A stretch of DNA of 64,000 bases, taken from assembly GCA_028285415.1 (NCBI GenBank), contig JANQPF010000014.1, forward strand, positions 124,001 through 188,000, in the 5' to 3' direction. This document shows, one piece after another, positions 52,959-63,359 of this stretch. Under the pieces are notes generated by a model that did no database searches, had not been told where the DNA came from, and worked only from the letters and a program-made list of their open reading frames with translations. Source of the DNA: Pseudomonadales bacterium (GTDB lineage: Bacteria > Pseudomonadota > Gammaproteobacteria > Pseudomonadales > Azotimanducaceae). The position numbers were made by a program, and so were the translations under genes. How positions within the stretch are numbered: the stretch's first letter is position 1; each line of letters starts with the position of its first letter.

Positions 52959-53786
52959 CTACAGGTCACCCCTCAGCATCTGTTGCAGACGCCGGTTGCG
53001 CCCCTGCTCCTGCCTGAGCGCAACTTTCAACGCATGAATTTCCTCGCGAGCGGCACGCAGCTGATCGAGATACGCGAGCTGTTGGGACTCGACGTCTTCG
53101 CGGTACTTCGCCTTGGCTTCGTTGAGCTGCTCCGAATGCAGGCGGATCATGTCCTGGAGCGACAGCTTTCCTTCAGCCCCAAACACCTCGTTGAGCTTCG
53201 CTGAGTACTCTGCTGCCTTGACGCCATTCCCGTTCCGCTCGGAGGCGCCTTGCGGGGGCGTCACGAGCGGCGCTTCCGCGTCGAGCTCACCCACCTCGGT
53301 CAGCGTAATTGGCGTGTCGGTCGACGCAAAAAACTCTTCGTCCCTGAAACCGCAGTGAGTCTGCAGGCGCAGCTTGTTGCGGAAGACGCGCCGCTGTACG
53401 GCGTCGATCATATCGGCGTCGCCAGGCTCCCAGAGGTTCACCGAGTGCCAGGGTACCGGACACTTGCCACGCGAGGCGATGCGGATTCCACCCTGCCCGA
53501 GGTCCGCGCCAACGCCCGCGTGCTGGGCGAGATAAGGGAGCGGCAGGTTGAAGTTGGCGTCCGGCACACCGTTTTCATCGACGCTGAAGAGGAAAAACAC
53601 GGCGCCGCGCACGCTCAAACCATTGCCCACCACGCAATACACGGCGTGCACTTTGCTGGCGGCGTAGCGATCGAGGCGTTCGTTGCCCGCAAGCAGGCGC
53701 TCGAAGTCCGCCAGGAACATCTCTTCCACGATCTCGTGTTCGCTATCGAGGAACAAGACCACCTCTTGTGGGCCGTGTTCGGACAT
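52959..53786 (-). CDS. Conserved hypothetical protein with C-terminal coiled coil
   Basis: I do not recognise the 275-residue protein by function. The N-terminal 150 residues look like a folded alpha/beta domain (VVLFLDSEHEIVEEMFLADFERLL, RGKCPVPWHSVNLWEPGDADMIDAV). A linker follows, then a C-terminal coiled coil of about 75 residues (SEQLNEAKAKYREDVESQQL to RLQQMLRGDL). There is no signal or membrane segment. It is monocistronic by spacing. Confidence 0.75.
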   Translation of the reverse strand: MSEHGPQEVVLFLDSEHEIVEEMFLADFERLLAGNERLDRYAASKVHAVYCVVGNGLSVRGAVFFLFSVDENGVPDANFNLPLPYLAQHAGVGADLGQGGIRIASRGKCPVPWHSVNLWEPGDADMIDAVQRRVFRNKLRLQTHCGFRDEEFFASTDTPITLTEVGELDAEAPLVTPPQGASERNGNGVKAAEYSAKLNEVFGAEGKLSLQDMIRLHSEQLNEAKAKYREDVESQQLAYLDQLRAAREEIHALKVALRQEQGRNRRLQQMLRGDL

Positions 53787-53988
53787 AGTTCTCTCTCGGT
53801 GCTCGACGTTCCATGTGAGTAATTGCCCGGGCAGCGCCCGAACCCCGGGGCAGTCCTGCCCGTCGCTGCAGATTTTAGCGCTGGTGGAGGTGTGGCACGC
53901 CGACCTGAGTCACATCACGTGCGAAGACGGCGATCCATGACTGCCATTTAGTTGACAGTAGTTGGTAGAACTGGGCGAGTGGCGTTGA

Positions 53989-54234
53989 TCAGGCCACATC
54001 AGATCCCGCAGCCGGGTCATCGAGCCGGGGTTCGATGTCGACATAGCGAAACGCCGCTCGGGCTGGGCGTTTGCTGTCTTCCATGTCGACGTAGACCATG
54101 GTTTCCCCATCGATGTTGCGCACGTCAACGATGGTGTACTTCGCGTCATCGAGATTGAATCGCTTGCCGAGTAGATTATCCAAGACTGCTTCCCAGTGTC
54201 CAAGTGTCCTATTTTCTAAGCATATCAATCGCAC
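53989..54234 (-). CDS. Small hypothetical protein
   Basis: A possible 81-residue protein whose core (LLGKRFNLDDAKYTIVDVRNIDGETMVYVD) reads like a small beta-barrel domain rather than random sequence. The C-terminus is acidic. The start is unclear: GTG 54234, TTG 54204 (AGGA just upstream) or TTG 54183 (GGGAAG upstream). The flanking gaps, 53787-53988 and 54235-54438, hold no other gene I can support, and 54200-54430 is A+T-rich compared with the rest of the window. Confidence 0.5.
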   Translation of the reverse strand: MRLICLENRTLGHWEAVLDNLLGKRFNLDDAKYTIVDVRNIDGETMVYVDMEDSKRPARAAFRYVDIEPRLDDPAAGSDVA

Positions 54235-54438
54235 ATGACGGGCGAGTAACAGATTGTAATGATCGAAGATGGAGGTTGTGACGATGTCACCGGAATGGCC
54301 AACATTTGGCTAAATCAGCCAGTACTGCAGCATAAAATTTGCCAAATTTATTCAATATTTCAATGGCTTACAGATTTTGTGCACACTGGTACCGAATTTG
54401 CACTACCTGATGGTGACTCACTACGGAATAACAGATTC

Positions 54439-54711
54439 TTGAAAACTCTGCTCAAAGCACTGCTCGGCACGCTGTTTCTGGCGCTCGGATTTGTCGGGCT
54501 GCTGCTGCCTTTCCTGCCCGGCTTCCTGTTTTTCCTCCTCGCGGCCGCCTGTTTCGCAAGCCTCTCACCCACCCTAAACCGGCGCCTGCACGGCCAGCCT
54601 CGGGTCAGCCGTTTTCTACGCCGTCTGGAAGCCGGCGAGCAGCTTGATCCGCTATCGCGCATCAAGTTAACGTTCTGGGCGGGTCTGGAAGCCGTCAACC
54701 CGCGTCGCTGA
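54439..54711 (+). CDS. DUF454 (YbaN-like) inner-membrane protein, short form
   Basis: The C-terminal 90 codons encode the DUF454 core: two hydrophobic helices (LLGTLFLALGFVGLLLPFLPGFLFFLLAAACFA in two parts) followed by a basic loop with SPTLNRRLHGQPRVSRFLRRLE. It is shorter than E. coli YbaN (125 residues). The open frame extends to 54259, but the A+T-rich upstream part is not protein-like, so I chose TTG 54439. The start is weakly supported. Confidence 0.6.
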   Translation: MKTLLKALLGTLFLALGFVGLLLPFLPGFLFFLLAAACFASLSPTLNRRLHGQPRVSRFLRRLEAGEQLDPLSRIKLTFWAGLEAVNPRR

Positions 54712-54752
54712 CCGCTGCCGGAAACGATCACCAATTCGGAAACCCGCTACAC

Positions 54753-55655
54753 TTGACCAGCACGACAACGTCCGGCGGTATCGTCGCCGCCGGTGCCGCC
54801 GCTTACGACCAGATTGCCACGTCGCGCAATCCGGTCACCCACGCAGACGGCGCGCATCTGAATTTCAAGCTCGACAGCGTCAGTGAAACCTTCGGCGGCT
54901 GCAGCGCCAACATCGCCTACAACCTGGCGCAGCTCAACGCGACGCATCAACTGCTCGCTTGCACCGGCGCATTGGATCAGGACCGTTTCATCGAACATTG
55001 CCAGCGTGAGGGCATGAACATCGATGGGCTCCTCATCTGCGAAGGCCAGCACTGTTCACGGGCACTCATCATCACCGACCCGGAGGGTCACCAGATCACC
55101 GGGTTTTACCCCGGCCCCGAACCCGACGCCGCGCGCTGGCGGGAACACCTGGGACGCCGGGTCACGCACTGCAGGATCTGGATCCAGAGCCCCTATCCAA
55201 CCGATCTGATGTTGACCGGGTTGCAGTTCGCAAAAACGCTGCCGGACGCGCCGCTGCGCATCTGGAACCCGGGACAGTATGCGGAAGTGTTGAGCCAGGC
55301 GGAGCTGAAGACCCTCCTGGCCGAGAGCGACTGGGTTGTCGTCAACCGCCACGAGCTCAGCACGATCGAACCCCTGCTCGAACACCAGCTTGTCATCTGC
55401 ACGCACGGCGCCGACCCGGTAGAAATTCGTCACCCCGACCAAGCGCCCGAGGTCATTCCCGTACCGGCAACGGACCCAAACCGCCGCGTCGATCCAACCG
55501 GCTGCGGGGATGCGTTCATCGCCGGCACGGTCAGTCATCTGGTGCAACACGAGGCACCCTTCGCCGAGCATTTGAGCGACGCCGTTCGTGCGGGTATGCG
55601 CTCAGCCGCCGCGTGCCTGGCGGAGCGTGGGGCGCAGGTCCACCGATTGCGCTAG
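54753..55655 (+). CDS. PfkB-family carbohydrate/nucleoside kinase
   Basis: This 300-residue ribokinase-fold enzyme has the PfkB motif 1 region FGGCSANIAYNLAQL and the C-terminal motif DPTGCGDAFIAGTV with its catalytic Asp. The pattern resembles adenosine kinase/ribokinase members; the substrate could be a nucleoside or sugar. The start is TTG 54753. The D-cysteine desulfhydrase-like gene follows 49 bp later. Confidence 0.85.
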   Translation: MTSTTTSGGIVAAGAAAYDQIATSRNPVTHADGAHLNFKLDSVSETFGGCSANIAYNLAQLNATHQLLACTGALDQDRFIEHCQREGMNIDGLLICEGQHCSRALIITDPEGHQITGFYPGPEPDAARWREHLGRRVTHCRIWIQSPYPTDLMLTGLQFAKTLPDAPLRIWNPGQYAEVLSQAELKTLLAESDWVVVNRHELSTIEPLLEHQLVICTHGADPVEIRHPDQAPEVIPVPATDPNRRVDPTGCGDAFIAGTVSHLVQHEAPFAEHLSDAVRAGMRSAAACLAERGAQVHRLR

Positions 55656-55704
55656 GCCGTGTACTATCTGTCGCCGGAAGATCGCCGAATCAAAGGACGA
55701 CAAC

Positions 55705-56700
55705 ATGAGCGCGATGCCCTGGCATACATCGCCACGCCTGCAACTGGGTCACTTTCCCACCCCGCTTGACCTGCTGCCGCGCTTGAGTGAAGAGCTCGGC
55801 GGGCCGCGCATCTGGTTGAAGCGTGACGACTGCAGCGGTCTTGCCCATGGCGGCAACAAAACACGCAAGCTCGAGTTTCTCACCGGTGCCGCCCGCGAGG
55901 CTGGCGCTGATACGCTACTGACCTTCGGGGCCGTGCAATCGAATCACTGCCGGCAGACTGCCGCGGCCGCAGCCAGGCTCGGATTCGACTGCCATCTCGT
56001 GCTGGCGAGAATGGTGCAGCGCGACCACAAAGACTATGAGACGGGCGGCAACGTGCTCCTTGACGAGCTGCTGGGCGCAGCCCTGCATTTTACCGAACTC
56101 GCTGAAGCGGAAGCGCTCGCGGCTCGGCTCGTGGCTGATCTGGAGGCCGCTGGAAAAACCCCCTACGTCATTCCCGGCGGCGGCTCGAACGCCACCGGCG
56201 CCCAGGGGTATGCCGTGTGCGCCGAGGAGCTGGTGCAGCAGTGTGCGGCGCAGGATGTGGCGCTGGAAACGGTCATTCATGCCTCGTCGTCCGCGGGTAC
56301 GCAGGCCGGGCTCCTCTGGGGATTTGCCCATCTGGGTGCCGCCCCCCGCGTGCTCGGCGTCAACGTGTCCCAGCCGGATCCGGCGACCGTGAAAGCACGC
56401 ATACAAAAGATTCTCAGCGATCTCGATGAGCGGGCACCCGCACCTACGCCCGTCGACATCGAGGTCAACCACGCGTACTTCGGTACGGCTTATGGACAGC
56501 CAACCGCCGAGTGCATCGAGGCGATAAGAATGGTGGCGCGGCTGGAGGGTTTGCTGTTCGACCCCGTGTACTCGGGCAAAGCAGTAGCGGCCTTGATTGA
56601 TCAAATTAATATCGGCAATTTCAGCGACGCTCGCGACGTGATTCTGATTCACACCGGCGGCACCCCGGTGTTGAGCGTCTACGACGACGCATTCGTCTAG
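55705..56700 (+). CDS. D-cysteine desulfhydrase / ACC deaminase family PLP enzyme
   Basis: The 331-residue fold-type II PLP enzyme has the Schiff-base lysine in GNKTRKLEF, the QSNHCRQTAAAAARLG block, and VIPGGGSNATGAQGY for phosphate and substrate binding. Members either degrade D-cysteine to pyruvate, H2S and ammonia, or deaminate 1-aminocyclopropane-1-carboxylate; the first is more common in this group. ATG 55705 has AAAGGA upstream. Its stop shares the palindrome CTAG with the convergent hpaH stop. Confidence 0.87.
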   Translation: MSAMPWHTSPRLQLGHFPTPLDLLPRLSEELGGPRIWLKRDDCSGLAHGGNKTRKLEFLTGAAREAGADTLLTFGAVQSNHCRQTAAAAARLGFDCHLVLARMVQRDHKDYETGGNVLLDELLGAALHFTELAEAEALAARLVADLEAAGKTPYVIPGGGSNATGAQGYAVCAEELVQQCAAQDVALETVIHASSSAGTQAGLLWGFAHLGAAPRVLGVNVSQPDPATVKARIQKILSDLDERAPAPTPVDIEVNHAYFGTAYGQPTAECIEAIRMVARLEGLLFDPVYSGKAVAALIDQINIGNFSDARDVILIHTGGTPVLSVYDDAFV

Positions 56701-57503
56701 ACGAAACGGCTCGTCAAATTGCCGAGATCGCCGAAATCGACGTGTATGACATCGCCCGCGGCTACCGGTACCGCCCGGGTGAACGAGCCTGACAGAATGA
56801 CCTCCCCCGCGCCGAGCTCGATGCCGTGTGCGGCGAAGCGCCGGGCAAGCCACAGCACGCCGTTGGCCGGGTGGTTCAGCACCGCGGCAGAGACGCCCGA
56901 TTCTTCGATGACGCCGTTCTTGTAAAGAAGTGCGCCCACCCAGCGCAGGTCAACGGCGTCGGTTTTCACCGGATTACCACCGAGCACGATTCCTGCGTTG
57001 GCCGCGTTGTCACTGATGGTGTCGAGAACGCCGCGCGGCTTGCCGGTATCCGGATCGATCCGATGCGTGCGGGCGGCGATCAGCTCTACGGCGGGCACCA
57101 CGTAGTCGGTGGCGTTCAGCACGTCGACGATGGTGAGGTTCTCGCCGCTCAGGCCTTCACCGAGGACAAATGCAATTTCAACCTCCACACGGGGATCGGT
57201 AAATCGCGCGGTTTCGATGTCAGCGCCGTCGTCGAACAGCATATCGTCAGTCAGCGTGCCGAAATCGGGCTCGTCAATCTGCATCGCCTGCTGCATGGCG
57301 CGCGATGTCAGGCCAATTTTTCTGCCGAGCACGCGGGCGCCGCGCTCGAGTTTGAGATCCACCCAGCGCTGCTGGATCGCGTAGGCGTCCTCCAGGTCCA
57401 TCTGCGGGTACGTGAGCGACACGGACTTGATCTGCACGCGTTCAGTCTCCGCCGCATCCAGCGAATGTGCGGCGGCCGTGATTTCCTCTGCGGTCAAATT
57501 CAT
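56697..57503 (-). CDS. hpaH: 2-oxo-hept-4-ene-1,7-dioate hydratase
   Basis: HpaH hydrates the open-chain intermediate of the homoprotocatechuate (4-hydroxyphenylacetate) meta-cleavage pathway. The 268 residues match the enzyme throughout: VLGRKIGLTSRAMQQAMQI, RVEVEIAFVLGEGL, NATDYVVPAVELIAAR, TISDNAANAG and LNHPANGVLWLARR, with the conserved acidic metal ligands. The ATG overlaps the Nudix gene stop (ATGA). No other hpa genes are present, so this may serve a scattered pathway or a related 2-keto-enoate substrate. Confidence 0.88.
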   Translation of the reverse strand: MNLTAEEITAAAHSLDAAETERVQIKSVSLTYPQMDLEDAYAIQQRWVDLKLERGARVLGRKIGLTSRAMQQAMQIDEPDFGTLTDDMLFDDGADIETARFTDPRVEVEIAFVLGEGLSGENLTIVDVLNATDYVVPAVELIAARTHRIDPDTGKPRGVLDTISDNAANAGIVLGGNPVKTDAVDLRWVGALLYKNGVIEESGVSAAVLNHPANGVLWLARRFAAHGIELGAGEVILSGSFTRAVPVAAGDVIHVDFGDLGNLTSRFV

Positions 57504-58006
57504 ATCAAACCAAACTCCTCGAGGTCGATTTTGAGCCAGGGCGTAAAGTCTTCCGGGCGACGCTCGACCCAATCACGCAGACTCGTTATGTCAATGTAGC
57601 GGGTGGCGGCTACTTCAACCGGGTCCACCGTGAGCTGACCGGACCAGCGGCAGCGAAATGCCCGCTGCAGCTCGCGGTCATCATAGCCGTCGCCGTGCTG
57701 GCGCACACGCCGCAGCTCACCGAGGGCAGACAGCTCGACGTTGTCGATGCCAAGCTCTTCCCGCAGCCCGCGCCGGGCCCCGGCGACAAAGCTCTCGCCA
57801 GGCTGGAGGTGCTCGCCAACGCTGTAGTCCCAGAGCCCTGCATACAGATCTTTGTCCGCCGCGCGCTGCTGGATGAGGAGCGCGCCCGCCTCATCGAACA
57901 CGAATACCTGGGCGGACTTGTGCCAGAGTCCCGAGCGATGCACGACGTCCCGGGCCACTAGACCGAGCCGCTCACCGGCATCATCAAAAGTCTCGAAGTA
58001 TTCCAA
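57500..58006 (-). CDS. Nudix hydrolase
   Basis: This 168-residue protein has the Nudix box (GEHLQPGESFVAGARRGLRE then ELGI), with the metal-binding glutamates of REELG. The IPP-isomerase-like layout (LGLVARDVVHRSGLWHKSAQVFVF) suggests a nucleoside-diphosphate-X hydrolase with a broad substrate range. It is translationally coupled to hpaH (4-bp overlap) and divergent from the Mo-enzyme gene by about 55 bp. Confidence 0.88.
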   Translation of the reverse strand: MEYFETFDDAGERLGLVARDVVHRSGLWHKSAQVFVFDEAGALLIQQRAADKDLYAGLWDYSVGEHLQPGESFVAGARRGLREELGIDNVELSALGELRRVRQHGDGYDDRELQRAFRCRWSGQLTVDPVEVAATRYIDITSLRDWVERRPEDFTPWLKIDLEEFGLI

Positions 58007-58062
58007 TTGGCTCGGGCCCTATCTATGCTCTGTTGCTCGACGTACAGGCTGATGGAACTCAA

Positions 58063-60171
58063 GTGAAAAGCGTACCGACCTACTGCCGGATTTGCGAACC
58101 ACAGTGCGCCCTCGTGGCTCAGGTGGAAGACGAACAAGTCGTGAAGCTCCTGCCGGACAAAAGCCATCCCGTGCACAAAGGTTTCGCCTGCCATAAGGGG
58201 CTCAATTTCGTTGAGCTGCACAACGACCCGGACCGCAACAACCACCCCCAGGCGCGGCGCAACGACAAAAACGCCGCCGCACCCGAGTTCGACCGCGTGT
58301 CCTGGGACCAGGCGGCTGCTGCCGTCGCAGAGCGCATCACGGCGCTGCAGGACAATTACGGCAGTGACTCACTCGGTTTCTACATCGGCAACCCGAGCGC
58401 GTTCAACAGCACCGGCCGCGAAGCAGCCCGCAGCTTCGCGAGAGCCGTTGGCGCCCGCTACATGTTCGGCTCGGGCACACAAGATTGCTCCAACAAGTTT
58501 GCCGCCTCCGAAGCGGTCTTCGGCACCGCCAATCTGCACCCGATACCCGACTACAAGCACACACAGTACCTCTTGAGTCTCGGATCCAATCCAAAAATCT
58601 CTCACGTGAGCTTCGTGCACATGACCAACCCGATGGGCGCGTTGAGAGACATCGTGGCGCGTGGCGGCACCGTGAAACACATCAACCCACGGAAGATCGA
58701 ATCGGCCACACCCGCCACCGGCGACGTCGTGCAGGTCAAGCCCGATGCCGACGTTTATCTGCTTGCCGCGATGATCCACGAGATACACGCAGCGGGCAGG
58801 CACGATACCGCCTGGGTCGAAGCACACAGCACGAACGCTGACGCGCTCTGGGAGTTTGCCGCTCAGTTTCCGGCTGATCGCGTGGCTCCGGTTGTCGGCA
58901 TTTCCGCCGCTGATATCCGCCAGCTTGCACACGAGTTTGCCGCAGCCGACGGCGCCAGCGTGCACATGTCTACGGGCGTGAACATGGGACGTCAGGGAAC
59001 CCTCGCCTACTGGCTGGTGCAAATGCTGAGCCTGGTTACCGGGAATCTCGGCAAGCGCGGCGGCAACCTGTATTCACCCGGCTACTTTCCGGCGGCAACG
59101 GTGGGCAAACCCAAATCCGACAACCCATTCTTCGAGACAGAGTTTGGCGAACTCCGGCGGATTGCAGGCAGCCTGCCCGGCAATCTCCTCGCCGAGCACA
59201 TCGAAGCGGGTCTCGTTCGCGGCCTCGTTGTCATGTCGGGTAATCCGCTGCTTTCGATGGCCGGGGAAACGCGGCTTGCAGAAGCGTTAGCCAAGCTCGA
59301 CTTTGTGCTTGTCATCGACATTTACCCGAGCGCCACGTCGAGGTTTGCCGACTTCATTCTGCCGGCTACCGACTGGCTCGAACGGCCGGACGTCAACTCC
59401 GTATCTCTCGGTTTCCAGCCGGAGCCATACGTACAGTACACCGAGGCGGTTGTACCGCCGCGCTTCGAGCGCAAGCCCGAATGGTGGATATTCGCCCGGC
59501 TGCAGCAGGCGCTCGGCATGCCTTCGATTCTCGACGGCAACGCCGACCCGATGGCCAAAATCGATCGGCAGCTGGAAGCGAGCGACCTCAACCTCGACGC
59601 GCTCAACGCAGCACCCAGCCACACCATCCGTTTGCCGGATCCCGATCCTGACGTGTTCTTCGAGCTGGGCGTGCAGCACGAGGGAAGCCGCGTGAACTGC
59701 TGGCCGGCGTTGATCGAACGAGGCGCAGCCCGCTGTACGGAACTCTTCAACGAGCTTGCCGCAGAGTCCGTCGATACGCTGAAACTCATCAGCCTGCGGA
59801 CCAACTACATGGTCAACAGCTGGATGCACAACCTCCCCGCCCTGAAGCGGGAACATGCGCTCGACAATCCACTCCACATTCATCCCGAGGACATGAGCCG
59901 CCTGGAGCTCGCAGACGGAACCGAAGTTTCGGTAGCGTCAGATCACGGACGCGTCATCGCACGGGTGCATGCGGACGAAACGTTGCGTCCCGGCGTGGTT
60001 GCCATGACCCACGGCTGGGGCCACGGCAACAATCAGCGGCTGTCACTCGCAAGCAACCACCCCGGCACCAACGTGAACGCCCTGCTGCCCACAGGCATGG
60101 GCAGCTTCGACCCGTTGAGTAACATGTCATTCATGACCGGGATACCCGTGCAGGTAACCGCCGAAGTTTGA
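58063..60171 (+). CDS. Molybdopterin-dependent oxidoreductase, DMSO reductase superfamily
   Basis: The 702-residue catalytic subunit holds one [4Fe-4S] cluster (C8-x2-C11-x3-C15-x27-C43) and a Mo/W-bis-MGD centre, with C142 (SGTQDCSNKF) as the probable metal ligand. Bis-MGD contact blocks follow: LLSLGSNPKISH, INPRKIESATPATG and the C-terminal TNYMVNSWMHN. There is no Tat signal, so it is cytoplasmic. GTG 58063 with GGA upstream is preferred to TTG 58033. No electron-transfer subunits are adjacent. The substrate is unknown. Its TGA abuts the convergent gene's stop. Confidence 0.88.
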   Translation: MKSVPTYCRICEPQCALVAQVEDEQVVKLLPDKSHPVHKGFACHKGLNFVELHNDPDRNNHPQARRNDKNAAAPEFDRVSWDQAAAAVAERITALQDNYGSDSLGFYIGNPSAFNSTGREAARSFARAVGARYMFGSGTQDCSNKFAASEAVFGTANLHPIPDYKHTQYLLSLGSNPKISHVSFVHMTNPMGALRDIVARGGTVKHINPRKIESATPATGDVVQVKPDADVYLLAAMIHEIHAAGRHDTAWVEAHSTNADALWEFAAQFPADRVAPVVGISAADIRQLAHEFAAADGASVHMSTGVNMGRQGTLAYWLVQMLSLVTGNLGKRGGNLYSPGYFPAATVGKPKSDNPFFETEFGELRRIAGSLPGNLLAEHIEAGLVRGLVVMSGNPLLSMAGETRLAEALAKLDFVLVIDIYPSATSRFADFILPATDWLERPDVNSVSLGFQPEPYVQYTEAVVPPRFERKPEWWIFARLQQALGMPSILDGNADPMAKIDRQLEASDLNLDALNAAPSHTIRLPDPDPDVFFELGVQHEGSRVNCWPALIERGAARCTELFNELAAESVDTLKLISLRTNYMVNSWMHNLPALKREHALDNPLHIHPEDMSRLELADGTEVSVASDHGRVIARVHADETLRPGVVAMTHGWGHGNNQRLSLASNHPGTNVNALLPTGMGSFDPLSNMSFMTGIPVQVTAEV

Positions 60172-61575
60172 TCAGGGGTTCGCGAGCGCCGTTGCGAGCC
60201 CTGAATATCGGGGCTGATCGATAGCAAGCTGATTCACCACGGTCTGGCGTAGATGCTCGGCAAGCCCGGGCCGATCCAGCGGGACGCTGCCGTCGCGCAA
60301 GCCCCGCACCAACCGCCAGCGCAGCGCATCCAGATCGTCCGTACGCTCGAACAACGCCTGCAGTCCGGCTAACTCCTGCGCGCGCGCGGCATCGCCCAGC
60401 TGGTGGTCACGCAGAACTATGTCCAAAGAGTTGCCCGCAACCCGCGCGAGGAAATTTGGCCTGCCCTCAGTGGCCGCCATGACGTCTTCGCGTAGGAAAT
60501 CTCGAACGCTGACAAGGAGCTCATCTATCCTGGGCATGGCAGAGTCCGCACCGGGGGGCGCTTCCACCACGCTGACCGGTCCTGGTATCAGAAGATTGGC
60601 GCAATCAACCTGGCACTCGGACGAACGCCGGCCAATTGCCGGACGCTCTACCGTCTGGTCCGGCCCGGTCCGGTAATGCTCCGCCATACCAAGACAGCCT
60701 ATAGCCCACCAGAAGGAGCCGAAAACTTCCCAGAACTTCACCCTGTCGCGATCTACGGGCTCGCCGCTGACGCTTTCATAGCCGGCAAAGAGGTCTTCGT
60801 AGCTGCCAAATCCACCCACCGGCAGATCAGCACGGCCGAAGCGCCATGAGTTCGTGCAGATCCAGCCGAGGTCCCGCATCGGGTCGCCAATGTGTGCAAT
60901 TTCCCAATCGAGGACCGCAACCACGCCTTCGGGCGAAAACATGACGTTGCCGTTGCGGAAATCGTTGTGCACCAGCGTCGGCGTGAATCCTTCCGGCGCG
61001 TTTTCCCGGAGCCAGCATCCGGCATAGTCGATCATCGGCTGGGGCGTATCGAAGAGACGATACCGCTCCCAGGTCTGCTCCACGTAGGCCGCCGGGCTCA
61101 GCACGTCCAGCTTCTGATCCAAGCCGGTTGCTGCTAGATCTATAGCGTGAATGCGGGCGAGAATTTCGCCGCACAGAAACGCCAGCCGCGGGCGAATCTC
61201 TTCGAGGCTCGGGTCGCGCACGACCTTTGCACCGAGCGCAATCCCTTCCAGCCACTCCATGATGAATCCGTCACCGAGACCGTCACCGTCCTCGAGGACG
61301 TAGTACACCTCGGGCTCGGGCACGCCGGCCGCGCGGGCGCTCTGCATCAACAACGCTTCGACAGCCAGACCCGGATGGCCCGCTACGGGATCAACTTTGA
61401 CCCCACCCGGTGCCCGCCGCATGGCGAGCACGCGGCTACCCTGGGCGCTCTCGATCTCCAGCCGGTACGTTTCCTGGCTGGCGCCCCCCGACAGACGTTC
61501 CGCCTTGATCAGCTTCTCGTAACCCGGGATTTCACGGGCCAAAACTGCTGCAAGCTGGGTGTCGAAATCCGCCAT
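60172..61575 (-). CDS. Phosphotransferase (APH/choline kinase fold), acyl-CoA dehydrogenase-associated
   Basis: The 467-residue kinase-like protein has RLSGGASQETYRLEI as the nucleotide loop. The catalytic loop is LVHNDFRNGNVMF (H-x-D-x4-N) and the metal site AVLDWEIAHIGDP. A C-terminal helical extension of about 150 residues follows. Genes of this sort sit beside acyl-CoA dehydrogenases, and in mammals ACAD10/11 fuse the two activities, phosphorylating 4-hydroxy fatty acyl-CoAs before dehydrogenation. The adjacent gene here is an acyl-CoA dehydrogenase 14 bp upstream, so the same job is plausible. Confidence 0.85.
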   Translation of the reverse strand: MADFDTQLAAVLAREIPGYEKLIKAERLSGGASQETYRLEIESAQGSRVLAMRRAPGGVKVDPVAGHPGLAVEALLMQSARAAGVPEPEVYYVLEDGDGLGDGFIMEWLEGIALGAKVVRDPSLEEIRPRLAFLCGEILARIHAIDLAATGLDQKLDVLSPAAYVEQTWERYRLFDTPQPMIDYAGCWLRENAPEGFTPTLVHNDFRNGNVMFSPEGVVAVLDWEIAHIGDPMRDLGWICTNSWRFGRADLPVGGFGSYEDLFAGYESVSGEPVDRDRVKFWEVFGSFWWAIGCLGMAEHYRTGPDQTVERPAIGRRSSECQVDCANLLIPGPVSVVEAPPGADSAMPRIDELLVSVRDFLREDVMAATEGRPNFLARVAGNSLDIVLRDHQLGDAARAQELAGLQALFERTDDLDALRWRLVRGLRDGSVPLDRPGLAEHLRQTVVNQLAIDQPRYSGLATALANP

Positions 61576-61589
61576 CGCCGGGCAGCCTC

Positions 61590-62861
<1,272 letters not shown>

Positions 62862-62894
62862 AAAAAAACTCCTATAACTATCTGTTTTTGCTAA

Positions 62895-63359
62895 CTAATC
62901 TATGGTCAAACGAGTCTGAACATCTGTGCTCAACGGCAGCTCGACAGCCTCGTCCAGATTACCTTTGCCGGGCACGTAGTTGGCCTCGAGCCGCGTGCCG
63001 CAGGGGTCTTCGAAAAGCACGGAGTAGTATCCCGGCGCCCAGTCGTCTTCCTCAGGCCCGTGTATCAGGGTGCCGCCCATAGGTTCCACCAGCGCGCCGA
63101 GAAGTGCGACCGAATCCCGGTTGCGGGCGCGGAAACACAGGTGATGCATGCCCGGATGATACTGGTCGTACTCGGCGTCAGCATGACCCTGACGAATGCC
63201 GATGCCCGTGCGTGCGCCGACGCAGTAGTACATCTTATCGTTGTCGACGAGGCACTCCATGCCAAACGCACCCAGCATCTTCTCGTAAAAAGGCCGTGCT
63301 CGATCGATGTCGTTAACCGTGATGATGACGTGCGCAATGCCGTTGATATCGATGCTCAC
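62895..63359 (-). CDS. VOC family (glyoxalase/dioxygenase fold) protein
   Basis: The 154-residue protein has one VOC beta-alpha repeat pair: GIAHVIITVNDIDRARPFYEKMLGAFG at the N-terminus (metal-ligand His after Ala) and YHPGMHHLCFRARNRDSV, then YYSVLFEDPCGTRLEANYVP with the terminal Glu ligand. Such proteins are glyoxalase-like isomerases, extradiol dioxygenases or resistance proteins; the exact activity is unknown. GTG 63359 overlaps the upstream gene's stop (GTGA). Confidence 0.85.
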   Translation of the reverse strand: MSIDINGIAHVIITVNDIDRARPFYEKMLGAFGMECLVDNDKMYYCVGARTGIGIRQGHADAEYDQYHPGMHHLCFRARNRDSVALLGALVEPMGGTLIHGPEEDDWAPGYYSVLFEDPCGTRLEANYVPGKGNLDEAVELPLSTDVQTRLTID

